DNA of 64,000 nt from Hyphomicrobium sp. (GTDB lineage Bacteria > Pseudomonadota > Alphaproteobacteria > Rhizobiales > Hyphomicrobiaceae). The position numbers and the translations under genes were made by a program. Under the pieces are notes generated by a model. It saw nothing but the letters and a program-made list of their open reading frames with translations, did no database searches and was not told the origin of the DNA. The first letter of the stretch is position 1, and every line of letters begins with the position of its first letter. The stretch lies in NCBI GenBank assembly GCA_025351425.1, contig JANXVY010000069.1:1-64000 (forward strand), written 5' to 3'. Below are positions 9,697-18,454 of the stretch, piece by piece.

Positions 9697-9822
9697 CGGC
9701 AACGGTCGGCTTGAGCTTGCCTTTGCGCGCCTGAAGTGGCACGGCACTGCACGAGCAAATGGGGATGTGTGATCGACTGAGACTTCGATCAAAACCCGCC
9801 GGATAGTGCGACGGATAGTATA

Positions 9823-10635
9823 ATGACAGTCAGTAACGACCCCATCCACGAAGTTGCCGCCACCGCTCTTGCTGCCGGCGACGTCACGCCCGAAGAAACG
9901 ACCGCTGCCATCGAACGGGCGGCGGCGCTCGAAGTCGAGGCTGGCAACAAGCGCGTCACCTGCGCCATTTCCGGCAAGACGATGGCGCGGCGGAAGACGC
10001 AGCAGCTGGGCTCGCTGCGTCCCACCCTCATCGATCGGATTCGCACGGAATATCCCGACGTCGGGCTGGACTCCCCGATCAGCCTCACGGAAATCGGGCG
10101 CTTCCGATCGCGCTATGTCGAAGAAATGTTGATGCAGGAGCGCGGCGAGCTCTCCGATCTCGACCGGCGCGTTGCCGAGAGCATGGCACTGCACGAGACG
10201 ATCGCCGAAAACGTGGAAGAAGAGTACGAGGACCAGCGCACCTTCGGCGAGAAATTGTCGGACCGGCTGGCGTCGTTCGGTGGCTCTTGGGCGTTCCTGA
10301 TCTCGTTCGGCATCTTCCTGGCGATCTGGATGGCCTACAACGTCTACCAGGGCGAGAAGGCCGCTTTCGATGCCTATCCGTTCATCCTGCTCAATCTCAT
10401 TTTGTCGACGATTGCCGCCATCCAGGCGCCGATCATCATGATGAGCCAGCGGCGTACGGAAGAGAAGGACCGGTTGCGCAGCGAGAACGACTATCAGGTC
10501 AATCTCAAGGCCGAACTCGAAATCCGCCATCTGCACGAGAAGGTCGACCATCTGCTGACGAAGCAGTGGGAGCGGCTGATCGAACTGCAGCAGCTGCAAC
10601 TTGAAGTGCTGCACGAGCGCAAGAAAAAGGTCTGA
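9823..10635 (+). CDS. DUF1003 family membrane protein
   Basis: A 270-residue protein whose C-terminal half is the DUF1003 domain. It holds TFGEKLSDRLASFGGSW, then two membrane helices (about residues 158-176 and 186-206), then the conserved SQRRTEEKDRLRSENDYQVN segment and a charged coiled-coil tail (about 220-268). The N-terminal 100 residues are soluble and contain two Cys-poor helices with TCAISGKTM. DUF1003 proteins are predicted inner-membrane proteins of unknown function. The coding region ends 64 bases from the convergent Cys/Ala-rich secreted protein gene, with an imperfect hairpin between them. Confidence 0.9.
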   Translation: MTVSNDPIHEVAATALAAGDVTPEETTAAIERAAALEVEAGNKRVTCAISGKTMARRKTQQLGSLRPTLIDRIRTEYPDVGLDSPISLTEIGRFRSRYVEEMLMQERGELSDLDRRVAESMALHETIAENVEEEYEDQRTFGEKLSDRLASFGGSWAFLISFGIFLAIWMAYNVYQGEKAAFDAYPFILLNLILSTIAAIQAPIIMMSQRRTEEKDRLRSENDYQVNLKAELEIRHLHEKVDHLLTKQWERLIELQQLQLEVLHERKKKV

Positions 10636-10657
10636 CCAGCGGGCGCCGGCCAGACCT
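10630..10657. terminator. Possible bidirectional hairpin between convergent genes
   Basis: An imperfect inverted repeat, AGGTCTG-ACC pairing with GG-CCAGACCT around a GC-rich loop, spans the end of the DUF1003 gene and the start of the convergent gap. There is no T tract, so intrinsic termination is uncertain. Confidence 0.3.
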
Positions 10658-10698
10658 CATCAACTATCGTCGTCGGCAAACAGCGTCAGGCGGGAAGA

Positions 10699-11262
10699 CT
10701 AGCTCTTCAGTCGCTTGTTGCACTGGCTGTAGTATCCGCCGCCTTTCTGGATCCAGCGCAGGCCGCCGTTCCCGTTCGTGGCCTTGTTGGCGCGGTACTG
10801 GTCGAGGCAGGTTGCCATTCGGGCGCGGGCCGGCTTCTTAGTCTTGTGTACTTCGCCGATGGCCGAGGGGAACACGGCCGTCGAGCTTGCTGCCGGTGCG
10901 GTCGCAGCAGGAGCAGTCGCGGCGGGAGCGGCGACTGCAGCAGCGGCTTTGGCGCGGCGGCGTTCTGCGCGGGACTCGGGCTTGGCGGCGGGCGTCGCCG
11001 TTGCGGCAGGAGCCGGAGCGGCCGCTGGTGCAGGTGCGGCAGCGGGAGCTGCAGCTGCAGCCGGCTTGGCGTCGGCGCCGCAATCGCTTTTCATGAACTC
11101 GGCGAAGGTCTTCTTGCCGGCCGTACCGGCCGCCTTGGTCGCGCTGTACTTGTCGCTGCAATCCTTGAGGCCCAGTGCGCTGGCGGGCGCAGCGAAGACC
11201 AGTGCGCTGCCCAGTGCTACGGCACCTGCGATGGTTGCAGAGACGTGGGTTCGAAGCATCAT
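10699..11262 (-). CDS. Secreted Ala-rich protein with PsiF-like Cys motifs
   Basis: The preferred start is the double ATG at 11262/11259, preceded by GGAG about ten bases upstream, giving 187 residues. A clear signal peptide (MMLRTHVSATIAGAVALG, ending APASA) predicts periplasmic export. The mature N-terminus, KDCSDKYSATKAAG...FMKSDCG, resembles the short Cys-containing repeat of PsiF-like and related rhizobial secreted proteins. It is joined by a long Ala/Pro spacer to a C-terminal module (CLDQYRANKATNGNGG, YYSQCNKRLKS). Similar two-module proteins are common in Hyphomicrobiales and have no known role. The spacer looks like a flexible linker between two small disulphide-capable domains. Confidence 0.72.
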   Translation of the reverse strand: MMLRTHVSATIAGAVALGSALVFAAPASALGLKDCSDKYSATKAAGTAGKKTFAEFMKSDCGADAKPAAAAAPAAAPAPAAAPAPAATATPAAKPESRAERRRAKAAAAVAAPAATAPAATAPAASSTAVFPSAIGEVHKTKKPARARMATCLDQYRANKATNGNGGLRWIQKGGGYYSQCNKRLKS

Positions 11263-11623
11263 CGTTATTTCACTCCAGTTTCGCGTAGGCCATTGTTCGA
11301 GCGCTGCCGCGGCTGAACCGGCGTCGTGAAGCCGGTTGCGGCAGATCTGCCACGGCCTCGTCATACGCCAAATGCCGGGGTCTGAGCAACAGGGTCATCA
11401 TGAGACTTCCTAATGATTGCAGATGGTTGCTTGCGGCGGGCTTCGAGCGTACTCAAACATGGTGCGTCCAATGAGCAACAGGTGGCATCCCAACGGGCCG
11501 CCGGTCGCGGTGGCAAGTGTGCCAACGCCGCATCCGTGCGCCTCTTGTTTTCGCCCCCTGCCGCGATAGGGTGCGGCGCTGATTTGCTGCCTCCCGCAGG
11601 ATTTTCCCACGCCAGGACTTGCC
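11263..11623. other. Divergent intergenic region before gltX
   Basis: About 360 bases separate the minus-strand secreted-protein gene from gltX. Short open frames exist on both strands but none has a ribosome-binding site or recognisable product. The segment must carry the promoters for both genes. I see no confident sigma-70 hexamer pair. Confidence 0.35.
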
Positions 11624-12994
11624 ATGACCGTCGCCGTCCGTTTCGCGCCGAGCCCCACGGGCCGCCTTCACGTGGGCAATATTCGCCCGGCCGTGCTGAA
11701 CTATCTGTTCGCCCGCTCGCACGGGGGATCGTTCATGCTCCGGCTCGACGATACCGACCGCGAGCGTTCGACGGCGGCCTTTGCGGAAGGGATCGAGCAC
11801 GATCTGACTTGGCTCGGGTTCGTTTGGGACCGGTTTGCCCGCCAGTCCGACCGGACCGCGCGCTACGGCGAGGTTGCCGGCCAACTCAAGGCAGCCGGAC
11901 GGTTGTATGCCTGCTATGAGTCGGCCGACGATCTCGATCGCAAGCGCAAGCGCCAGCTCGCGCGCGGGTTGCCTCCGATCTACGATCGCACCGGTTTGCG
12001 CCTGACCCCAGCCGAGCACGCCCAGATGGCGGCCGAGGGCCGCACGCCGCATTGGCGGTTCAAGCTCGCCAACTCTGAAACGGCCGGATCCCTCGTTCCT
12101 GCGCCGACAATGGTGTCGTGGAACGATCTCATCCGCGGCGACCAGATGGTTGACGTGGGTTCGCTGTCCGATCCGGTGCTGATCCGAGAGAACGGTACGG
12201 CGCTGTATACGTTCACTAGCGTGGTCGACGACATCGACTTTGCGATCACGCACGTCATCCGTGGTGAAGATCACGTCACCAACTCGGGAGTGCAGGTGCA
12301 GCTGTTCGAGGCGCTGGGCGCCGAACTGCCCGCGTTCGCGCACCATTCGCTGTTGATTGGGGCCGACGGGCAGGCGCTGTCTAAACGGCTCGACAGCCTC
12401 TCGATCGAGGGGTTCCGCGAGGCCGGGCTCGAGCCGATGGCGGTGCTGTCGCATGCAGCCCTCATCGGCACGTCGGACGCAATCGAGCCGCATGGCACGC
12501 TGGAAAGCCTCGCTGCCGGATTTTCGCTGTCGAAGATTTCGACCGCGCCGGCCCGCTTCGACCTTGATGAACTGAAGGGCTTCAACGCGCGTCTGCTGCA
12601 CAAGCTGCCGTACGAAGCCGTGGCCGGCAAGCTCGAGGCAGCTGGGATCGGCGGCGGCGAAGCCTTCTGGAACGCCGCGCGGGCCAACATTTCCGTGTTT
12701 GGTGACGTCATACGCTGGTGGAGTGTCGTGGCGGGGACGATCACGCCTGTGATCGAAGACGCGGCGTTCGCCAGCACCGCAGCCGGGCTGCTGCCGGCTT
12801 CGCCTTGGACGGAAGCGACTTGGGGCGAGTGGACGAACGCTATAAAGGCTGCGACGGGCGCGAAGGGCCGCGCGTTGTTCCACCCATTGCGGCTCGCGTT
12901 GACAGGCGAGGACAGCGGCCCCGACATGAAATCCCTGCTGCCGATGATCGGCGAGGCAAGGGTGCGGGCCAGGCTTTGCGGGCAAGCGGCTTAA
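11624..12994 (+). CDS. gltX: Glutamyl-tRNA synthetase (GluRS)
   Basis: A class I aminoacyl-tRNA synthetase of 456 residues that charges tRNA-Glu in the cytoplasm. The HIGH-type signature is [14 protein letters not shown] (about residues 9-22) and the KMSKS-type signature is ALSKRLDS (about 250-257). The catalytic Rossmann domain contains [12 protein letters not shown]-terminal anticodon-binding region follows (about 330-456). Alphaproteobacteria often carry two gltX genes; this 450-residue form is one of them, and whether it is discriminating cannot be told here. It stands alone, with the next gene convergent and a palindromic repeat just downstream at 13086. Confidence 0.95.
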   Translation: MTVAVRFAPSPTGRLHVGNIRPAVLNYLFARSHGGSFMLRLDDTDRERSTAAFAEGIEHDLTWLGFVWDRFARQSDRTARYGEVAGQLKAAGRLYACYESADDLDRKRKRQLARGLPPIYDRTGLRLTPAEHAQMAAEGRTPHWRFKLANSETAGSLVPAPTMVSWNDLIRGDQMVDVGSLSDPVLIRENGTALYTFTSVVDDIDFAITHVIRGEDHVTNSGVQVQLFEALGAELPAFAHHSLLIGADGQALSKRLDSLSIEGFREAGLEPMAVLSHAALIGTSDAIEPHGTLESLAAGFSLSKISTAPARFDLDELKGFNARLLHKLPYEAVAGKLEAAGIGGGEAFWNAARANISVFGDVIRWWSVVAGTITPVIEDAAFASTAAGLLPASPWTEATWGEWTNAIKAATGAKGRALFHPLRLALTGEDSGPDMKSLLPMIGEARVRARLCGQAA

Positions 12995-13085
12995 GTCCAT
13001 CGAGCCAGGTGCATGGCTGGTCCGTAATTAGGCGACATCGACGGCGCGGCGGCTCTGCCCCAGCAAATTCCTGAGGCCCCACATC

Positions 13086-13189
13086 TAGAGCATTTTCCGA
13101 CGAAGTGGATACCGGTTCGTCGCAGAAAATGCAAAAAAATCAAGAACCTAGAGCAAAATTCCGATTCCGTAGGATCGGAATTTGCTCTA
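13086..13189. repeat. 104-bp two-palindrome repeat, copy 1 (RIME1-like)
   Basis: An interspersed repeat made of two palindromes. The first has arms GCATTTTC-CGACGAA and TTCGTCG-CAGAAAATGC; the second has arms TAGAGCAAA-TTCCGAT and ATCGGAA-TTTGCTCTA. A second copy of the same length lies at 18577-18680 with three mismatches, all in the spacer or second palindrome. Copy 1 sits in the intergenic gap between convergent gltX and the DUF2865 gene. Length and double-palindrome structure match the rhizobial RIME1 class as I remember it. Confidence 0.88.
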
Positions 13190-13195
13190 GACGGA

Positions 13196-14281
13196 TCACC
13201 GTTGTGTGCTGGTGCCTTTTTCCCAAGGCAGGGTTTCGGCGCGCTTGTCGCCACCGGCGGGCACGCCCGGGAGCGGCGCTGAGCCGGCCGGCGGCACGTA
13301 CTCGGCTTCCTTGCACGAGCAGCCCTGCACATATTCCTTGCGGTAGCGGAACGCGCTCTTCAGGCGCGTATATGGCTCCTGCGCCTTGAGGCTCATGGCC
13401 TGTTCCATCGCCCCGCCGGGGTTGGGATGATAGTAGAGTTCGACGGGGGCTGCGCACTTGGACTGGCAGGCATCTGCATCCTGCTGGAAGTGGGCGGGCA
13501 GCGTCGAGAAGCTGATCGGGAAGTAGTAGCCGTCGCATAGCCGCACGCAAACGGTGCGGAACGTTGCGTATTGCGACGAACCAAAGCCGCCCGTCGCGCC
13601 GCCGCCTTCGCTATCGTTCCAAACGCTCGGGCCGCCGGCTCCAGCGCCGCGGCCGGCTTCCTGCTGGTAGTTTGCGCCGCAGTTGTTGCGGGCGAGTTCC
13701 CGCACGATGTCGTCGGAATACGAGCGCGCGCTCGAACCCATGATCTGCTGGCGCTGGGTTTCGAGATCTCCTAGCCGGCGCTTTGCGGTCTCGACCTGAC
13801 CCGCCAGATCGCGGCACTGCTTGTTGGCGCGCAGGGTCTTGGAGAACAGGAAATACTCGTAGCAGTCGGCCTTTTCCAGATTGCGCTGCCCCTGTTGATA
13901 GATTTGGTCGTTCTGGCGCATTTCGGCTTCGATCTTGGGCAGCTGGTCGCGGCTTTGCGCGCCCTTCTGGTTTTCCAGTACGAGGCGCTGTTCGAGCTGG
14001 GCGCAGATCGGATTGCGCGCCATCCATTGTCCGCCTGCGGGTGCGGTTGCCGGACTTTGCGGGATGGGGGCAGGTGCGGGAATGGGCGCAGTGGGCGCGC
14101 GGTTGATCGGTTCGCGCGGGCGCGGCGGGGCTTCCTCCCAGGGCCACTTGAAGCCTTGCGCGGCAGCGGGGGCAGCCAGCAGCGCGAGCATCAGCCCAAC
14201 GCCTGCAATGCGCGCCAACGACTGCTGTGCTGCGCGCCCATATCTACCGATGCCGACTGTCACTGTGCCTGCTTTATCCAT
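13196..14281 (-). CDS. Secreted DUF2865 domain protein
   Basis: The ATG at 14281 is preferred over a TTG at 14296, giving 361 residues. A signal-peptide-like hydrophobic helix (LARIAGVGLMLALLAAPAAAQ, about residues 24-44) predicts export. A Pro-rich stretch follows, then a predicted coiled coil (about 85-185, with QRNLEKADCYEY and AKRRLGDLETQRQQI). The C-terminal DUF2865 domain (about 215-325) contains VCVRLCDGYYFPISFST and DADACQSKCAAP. Multiple conserved Cys suggest disulphides in the periplasm. DUF2865 is widespread in Hyphomicrobiales and has no assigned function. The stop lies six bases from the palindromic repeat at 13086-13189. Confidence 0.85.
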   Translation of the reverse strand: MDKAGTVTVGIGRYGRAAQQSLARIAGVGLMLALLAAPAAAQGFKWPWEEAPPRPREPINRAPTAPIPAPAPIPQSPATAPAGGQWMARNPICAQLEQRLVLENQKGAQSRDQLPKIEAEMRQNDQIYQQGQRNLEKADCYEYFLFSKTLRANKQCRDLAGQVETAKRRLGDLETQRQQIMGSSARSYSDDIVRELARNNCGANYQQEAGRGAGAGGPSVWNDSEGGGATGGFGSSQYATFRTVCVRLCDGYYFPISFSTLPAHFQQDADACQSKCAAPVELYYHPNPGGAMEQAMSLKAQEPYTRLKSAFRYRKEYVQGCSCKEAEYVPPAGSAPLPGVPAGGDKRAETLPWEKGTSTQR

Positions 14282-14486
14282 TGATCCAGGGCGCAAGAGC
14301 CCTCAACCGACTCTCCTTATAGGCTAAGGCGGCAATGGGGAGCAAATGGGGCGCATCGTTCCTGGCGAAAAGCTGCGGCGATACCTTAACGTCCTTCAGA
14401 GGCCCCATCCACCTGGCATGCGACCGGCGCCGCCTTGACGGCTGGCGTGCGCCGCGCCCATAACGCGCCTTTGTGCAGGAATTCCG

Positions 14487-15908
14487 ATGACCTTGACGCT
14501 CTACAACACGCTAACGCGCGCCAAAGCGCCGTTCCAGCCGATCGATGCCAGCAACGTCCGCATGTATGTGTGCGGACCGACGGTCTACGACTTCGTCCAT
14601 ATCGGCAACGGGCGTCCGGTCATCGTGTTCGACACGCTGTTCCGCCTGCTGCGCCACCTCTATGGCGCCGGGCACGTTACGTATGCGCGCAACATCACGG
14701 ATGTGGACGACAAGATCAATGCCCGCGCCGCGCGCGATTATCCAGGCCTTGCGCTCAATGACGCCATCGCGCGGCTGACCGAAGAAACCACTCGCCAATA
14801 TCAAGCCGATTGCGCGGGGCTTGGCGCGTTAGAGCCCACGATCGAGCCGCGCGCGACTGCGCATCTGCCAGAAATGGCGCGCCTGTGCGAGCAGTTGGTC
14901 GCCAAGGGCCATGCCTACGTCGCCGAAGGTCATGTGCTGTTCGATGTCGCCAGCATGGCGGATTACGGCGGCCTGTCGGGGCGACCTCTGGACGAGATGG
15001 AAGCCGGCGCGCGCGTTGAAGTGGCCCCATACAAAAAGGGTCCCATGGACTTCGTACTGTGGAAGCCCTCCAAGCCCGGCGAGCCCGCGTGGCCAAGCCC
15101 GTGCGGGATTGCGACGCCGGGGCGCCCCGGCTGGCACATCGAGTGCTCGGCGATGGCGGGCAAGCATCTGGGCGATACGTTCGATATCCACGGCGGCGGC
15201 GTCGATCTCGTGTTCCCCCATCACGAAAACGAGGTCGCCCAGTCGCGTTGCGCGCACGGCACGCCGGGGATGGCCAACGTGTGGATGCACAACGGCTTCC
15301 TGCAGGTCGAAGGCGAGAAGATGTCGAAGTCGCTCGGCAACTTCATCACCATCAACGAGCTGATCGCATCCGATAAATTCGGCGGCCAGCGCTGGCCCGG
15401 CAAGGTGTGCCGTATGGCCATGCTTGGCACGCAATACCGCTCGCCGATCGACTGGACGGTGGAGCGGCTGGCGCAGTCGCGCGCGACCTTGATGGAGTTC
15501 GCCGACATCTGCCACGGCGTGACGGCGAGCGTACCCGACCCGGAATTCCTTGCCGCGCTGTGCGACGACCTCAATACCCCGAGCGCGCTCTCCATCCTGC
15601 ATGGCATCGCCAAGTCGGCCAAGCGCGGCAACAGGGAAGCCGCCGGCGCGCTGAAGGCGTCGCTACAGCTGATGGGCCTTTACGATAACGAAACGCGGGC
15701 CGAAATGGCGGCCGGGCAACCGCAGGTGACGGTCGATGCGGTCCATGTGGAGGCGCTGATCGCGGCGCGGCTCGCGGCCCGCAAGGCCAAGGACTACAAG
15801 GAAGGCGACCGGCTGCGCGACGAATTGACTGCGCTCGGCATCATGATCAAAGACGCCAAGGATGCCGCGACCGGGGAGTTCGTCACCACTTGGGAGGTCC
15901 GCTCGTGA
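14487..15908 (+). CDS. cysS: Cysteinyl-tRNA synthetase
   Basis: A 473-residue class I synthetase that charges tRNA-Cys. The zinc/HIGH region is [16 protein letters not shown] (Cys about residue 29), further zinc ligands lie in [12 protein letters not shown] and FPHHENE, and the KMSKS motif is in [12 protein letters not shown] (about 275-286). The C-terminal DALR-type region is present through [13 protein letters not shown]. The ribosome-binding site AGGAATTCCG directly precedes the ATG. The TGA at 15906-15908 overlaps a GTG (GTGA). In the uninterrupted operon that GTG would start the GNAT gene; here a short element separates the two genes and the GTG sequence is repeated downstream. Confidence 0.97.
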   Translation: MTLTLYNTLTRAKAPFQPIDASNVRMYVCGPTVYDFVHIGNGRPVIVFDTLFRLLRHLYGAGHVTYARNITDVDDKINARAARDYPGLALNDAIARLTEETTRQYQADCAGLGALEPTIEPRATAHLPEMARLCEQLVAKGHAYVAEGHVLFDVASMADYGGLSGRPLDEMEAGARVEVAPYKKGPMDFVLWKPSKPGEPAWPSPCGIATPGRPGWHIECSAMAGKHLGDTFDIHGGGVDLVFPHHENEVAQSRCAHGTPGMANVWMHNGFLQVEGEKMSKSLGNFITINELIASDKFGGQRWPGKVCRMAMLGTQYRSPIDWTVERLAQSRATLMEFADICHGVTASVPDPEFLAALCDDLNTPSALSILHGIAKSAKRGNREAAGALKASLQLMGLYDNETRAEMAAGQPQVTVDAVHVEALIAARLAARKAKDYKEGDRLRDELTALGIMIKDAKDAATGEFVTTWEVRS

Positions 15909-15912
15909 GCGA
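15892..15912. repeat. 21-bp direct repeat, left copy
   Basis: GGGAGGTCCGCTCGTGAGCG plus one A, covering the ribosome-binding site, the cysS stop codon and a GTG. It is repeated exactly at 16089-16109, on the other side of the inverted-repeat element, and so looks like a target duplication. Confidence 0.9.
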
Positions 15913-16088
15913 CGGTAAATCAGCCCATCGATTGTCATCCTCGGGCTTGTCCCGAGGACCCATTGATCATCGGGCTCCGGCGGTTGAGATACAGAATCTG
16001 GCGGTCCAGCGGTTGCCTGGAATCTTTTGCTCAGTACTCGGCGGCATGGGCGCTCGGGACAAGCCCGAGGATGCCCCATGTTTTGGTG
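15913..16088. mobile_element. MITE-like element with 28-bp terminal inverted repeats
   Basis: A 176-bp segment with no gene of its own lies between identical 21-bp direct repeats. Its subterminal inverted repeats are 15936-15963 and 16046-16073. A 21-bp core beginning CATCCTCGGG is perfectly inverted, and the full 28 bp match at 26 positions. Each arm also folds on itself (TCCTCGGG-CTTGT-CCCGAGGA at 15938-15958; CTCGGG-ACAAG-CCCGAG at 16053-16069). The CTCGGG-CTTGT-CCCGAG hairpin is a common interspersed motif in alphaproteobacterial genomes. A non-autonomous transposable or REP-pair element is the best reading; the mobilising transposase is not in the window. Confidence 0.72.
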
Positions 16089-16109
16089 GGGAGGTCCGCT
16101 CGTGAGCGA
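16089..16109. repeat. 21-bp direct repeat, right copy
   Basis: An exact second copy of the 21 bases at 15892-15912. Here it provides the GGGGAGG ribosome-binding site and the GTG start of the acetyltransferase gene, so the duplication kept that gene intact after the insertion. Confidence 0.9.
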
Positions 16110-16632
16110 TGACGCGTATTCGCTGCGTCCCCTTCTTGCCGCCGATGTGATGGCGTTGAGGGATCTGTTTGCGCAGTCGATCGAAGAGCTGACGCAGGAA
16201 GACTACAACGAGGATCAGCGAGCGGCGTGGGCCTCGACGGCGCTCGACGCGGACGCGTTCGGCAAGCGGCTCGGCGTCGGCGGTGGTGGCGGCGGCGCGG
16301 GGGGGCAAGTGACGCTCGTTGTGCAGGTTGAGGGGGAGTATCTCGGCTTTGCCACGCTCAAGGACAATTGCGTGCTCGATATGCTGTATGTTCATCCCTA
16401 TCACGCAGGCCTAGGCGTGGGCGCCGCACTCGCGGATGCGCTGGAAACACTGGCGGCGGCGCGCGGCAAGACAGAAATGACGCTCGAAGCCAGCGACACG
16501 GCGGTCCCCTTCTTCGAAGGCCGCGGGTTTGTCGCGACCAGCCGTAACCTGTTGCCCATCGAGGACGAGTGGCTGTCCAACACGACCATGAAAAAGCAGT
16601 TTAAGACCCGCGCCGCGAAGGCCGCGCAATGA
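16102..16632 (+). CDS. GNAT family N-acetyltransferase
   Basis: A 176-residue acetyltransferase started at GTG 16102, which has GGGGAGG seven bases upstream. Longer in-frame starts at 16027 and 16078 would read into the inserted element and are rejected. The GNAT core is visible: YSLRPLLAADVMALRDLF at the N-terminus, DMLYVHPYHAGLGVGAAL with the acetyl-CoA pyrophosphate loop (about residues 93-110), and PFFEGRGFVATSRN. An unusual glycine run (GVGGGGGGAGG, near residues 59-69) replaces a normal loop. The stop overlaps the cimA start (ATGA). Substrate is unknown. Position between cysS and cimA suggests an ancestral cysS-GNAT-cimA operon. Confidence 0.85.
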   Translation: MSDDAYSLRPLLAADVMALRDLFAQSIEELTQEDYNEDQRAAWASTALDADAFGKRLGVGGGGGGAGGQVTLVVQVEGEYLGFATLKDNCVLDMLYVHPYHAGLGVGAALADALETLAAARGKTEMTLEASDTAVPFFEGRGFVATSRNLLPIEDEWLSNTTMKKQFKTRAAKAAQ

Positions 16633-18257
16633 CCCAAGGCGCCATGACCAAGGAACGTCTCTACCTGTTCGACACCACGCTGCGCGACGGGGCGCAGACG
16701 ACGGGCATCGACTTCTCGCTCGCCGACAAGCGCCGCATTGCGGCCGTGCTCGACGATCTCGGTCTCGACTATATCGAGGGCGGGTTTCCCGGCGCGAACA
16801 CCACCGACACCGACTTCTTCGAGAGCCGGCCGAATTTCGCCAATGCGCGCTTCACGGCGTTCGGTATGGTCAAGCGCGCGGGGCGGTCGGTCGAAAACGA
16901 CAACGGGCTGCAGGCGGTGCTGACGTCGAAAGCGGATGCCGTGTGTCTCGTCGCCAAGGCGTGGGACTACCATGTGCGGGTCGCGCTCGGAGTAACCAAC
17001 GAAGAAAACCTCGCCGGCATCGACCAGTCGATGCGCGCAGTCGCAGCCGCCGGGCGCGAAGCGATGCTGGATTGCGAGCATTTTTTCGACGGCTACAAGG
17101 CCAACCGGGCTTATGCGTTGAGCGTCGCGAAAACGGCCTATGATGCGGGCGCGCGCTGGGTCGTGCTGTGCGACACCAACGGGGGCACGCTGCCCCACGA
17201 GGTGGAGCGGATCGTGGCGGACGTCGCGACCGTCGTGCCGGGCTCGCACCTCGGCATTCACACCCACAACGACACCGAGAACGCGGTCGCCAACACACTG
17301 ATGGCGGTCAGGGCTGGCGCGCGCCAGATCCAGGGCACGCTGAACGGCATCGGGGAGCGCTGCGGCAATGCCAACATGACGTCGGTCATCCCGACGCTGC
17401 TGCTGAAATCGGAATTCGCCGACCGTTTCGATACGGGCGTCACGCCGGAGAGGCTGTGCACGCTGTCGCATGCGAGCCGGGTCCTGGACGAGGTGCTGAA
17501 CCGCGCGCCCAACCGGCATGCGCCCTATGTCGGCGAGAGCGCGTTCGCGACCAAGGCCGGCATTCATGCCTCGGCGCTGATGAAGGAGCCCGAAACCTAC
17601 GAGCACGTGCCGCCCGAAAGCGTCGGCAATACGCGGCGGTTGCTGGTTTCGGCGCAGGCCGGAAAATCCAACGTGCTGGCGGCGTTGCAGCGGGTGAAAT
17701 TCGACGTCGACAAGGACGATCCACGGCTCGCTTTGCTGCTCGATGAGGTCAAGGTCCGGGAAGCGGCGGGGTATTCGTTCGAGGCGGCGGAAGCCTCCTT
17801 CGAACTGCTCGCCCGGCGCACGCTGGGCACCGTGCCGCAGTATTTCACCGTCGACAGCTTCCGCGTGATGGTCGAGCGGCGGCACAATGCGCTTGGCGCC
17901 CTCGTCACCGTCTCGGAAGCCATCGTCAAGGTCAACATCGCGGGCGAACCGGAAGCGCTGTGGTCGGTCGGCGAGGGCAACGGACCGGTGAACGCGCTCG
18001 ATCAGGCGCTGCGACGCGATCTCGGCCGCTATCAAAAGCATATCAAAGACGTGCAACTGGTCGACTACAAGGTCCGAATCCTCACGGGCGGCACCGAGGC
18101 GGTGACTCGCGTGCTGGTCGAAAGCCTCGATACCAGAACCGGCGAGAGTTGGGTTACGGTCGGCGTGTCGCCCAACATCATCGATGCCAGCTTCGAAGCC
18201 CTGCTCGACGCCATCAATTACAAGCTAATCAAGGACAAGGCGGCGGTTGTCGCGTGA
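16629..18257 (+). CDS. cimA: (R)-citramalate synthase
   Basis: A 542-residue enzyme of the HMGL/LeuA family that condenses pyruvate with acetyl-CoA to citramalate, a threonine-independent entry into isoleucine synthesis. The N-terminal TIM-barrel begins LYLFDTTLRDGAQTTG (catalytic Arg and metal Asp), with IHTHNDTENAVANT and GTLNGIGERCGNAN later. The C-terminal LeuA dimer/allosteric domain is about residues 410-535. Length and the DFSLADKRRIA segment fit the CimA/LeuA-like citramalate synthase subfamily rather than isopropylmalate synthase. The ATG overlaps the GNAT stop, indicating translational coupling. Feedback by isoleucine is expected for the family but cannot be judged here. Confidence 0.9.
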   Translation: MTQGAMTKERLYLFDTTLRDGAQTTGIDFSLADKRRIAAVLDDLGLDYIEGGFPGANTTDTDFFESRPNFANARFTAFGMVKRAGRSVENDNGLQAVLTSKADAVCLVAKAWDYHVRVALGVTNEENLAGIDQSMRAVAAAGREAMLDCEHFFDGYKANRAYALSVAKTAYDAGARWVVLCDTNGGTLPHEVERIVADVATVVPGSHLGIHTHNDTENAVANTLMAVRAGARQIQGTLNGIGERCGNANMTSVIPTLLLKSEFADRFDTGVTPERLCTLSHASRVLDEVLNRAPNRHAPYVGESAFATKAGIHASALMKEPETYEHVPPESVGNTRRLLVSAQAGKSNVLAALQRVKFDVDKDDPRLALLLDEVKVREAAGYSFEAAEASFELLARRTLGTVPQYFTVDSFRVMVERRHNALGALVTVSEAIVKVNIAGEPEALWSVGEGNGPVNALDQALRRDLGRYQKHIKDVQLVDYKVRILTGGTEAVTRVLVESLDTRTGESWVTVGVSPNIIDASFEALLDAINYKLIKDKAAVVA

Positions 18258-18454
18258 CATTTGTCGCACCTGGCGCCTATCTGGCCCCGGATGGTGCGGC
18301 GAGCCGGGCGCTTGGGCTTGGTTGCGGCGCGGCCTTATCGACTTTAGCGTCACAATACTGATTTTCAATACGCAGGGACCCGTCATGGGTTCCTCGGCAA
18401 CCAAAAAGGGGCGTGCCGTCGCAGCGCTTCGTCGAGTGCCAGGCTCGAAAGCTC

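Noticed and set aside
9262-10614. A 450-codon minus-strand frame across the DUF2147 and DUF1003 genes
   Set aside because: It is opposite two recognised genes and their spacer and carries no motif.
11453-13000. A 515-codon minus-strand open frame opposite gltX
   Set aside because: Its product is Arg/His/Gln-rich without any recognisable motif and lies entirely opposite a clear glutamyl-tRNA synthetase. Such antisense frames are common in GC-rich DNA.
16027-16101. Longer N-terminus for the acetyltransferase
   Set aside because: It would be encoded by the inserted inverted-repeat element, and the GTG at 16102 has a strong ribosome-binding site that was duplicated with the target.
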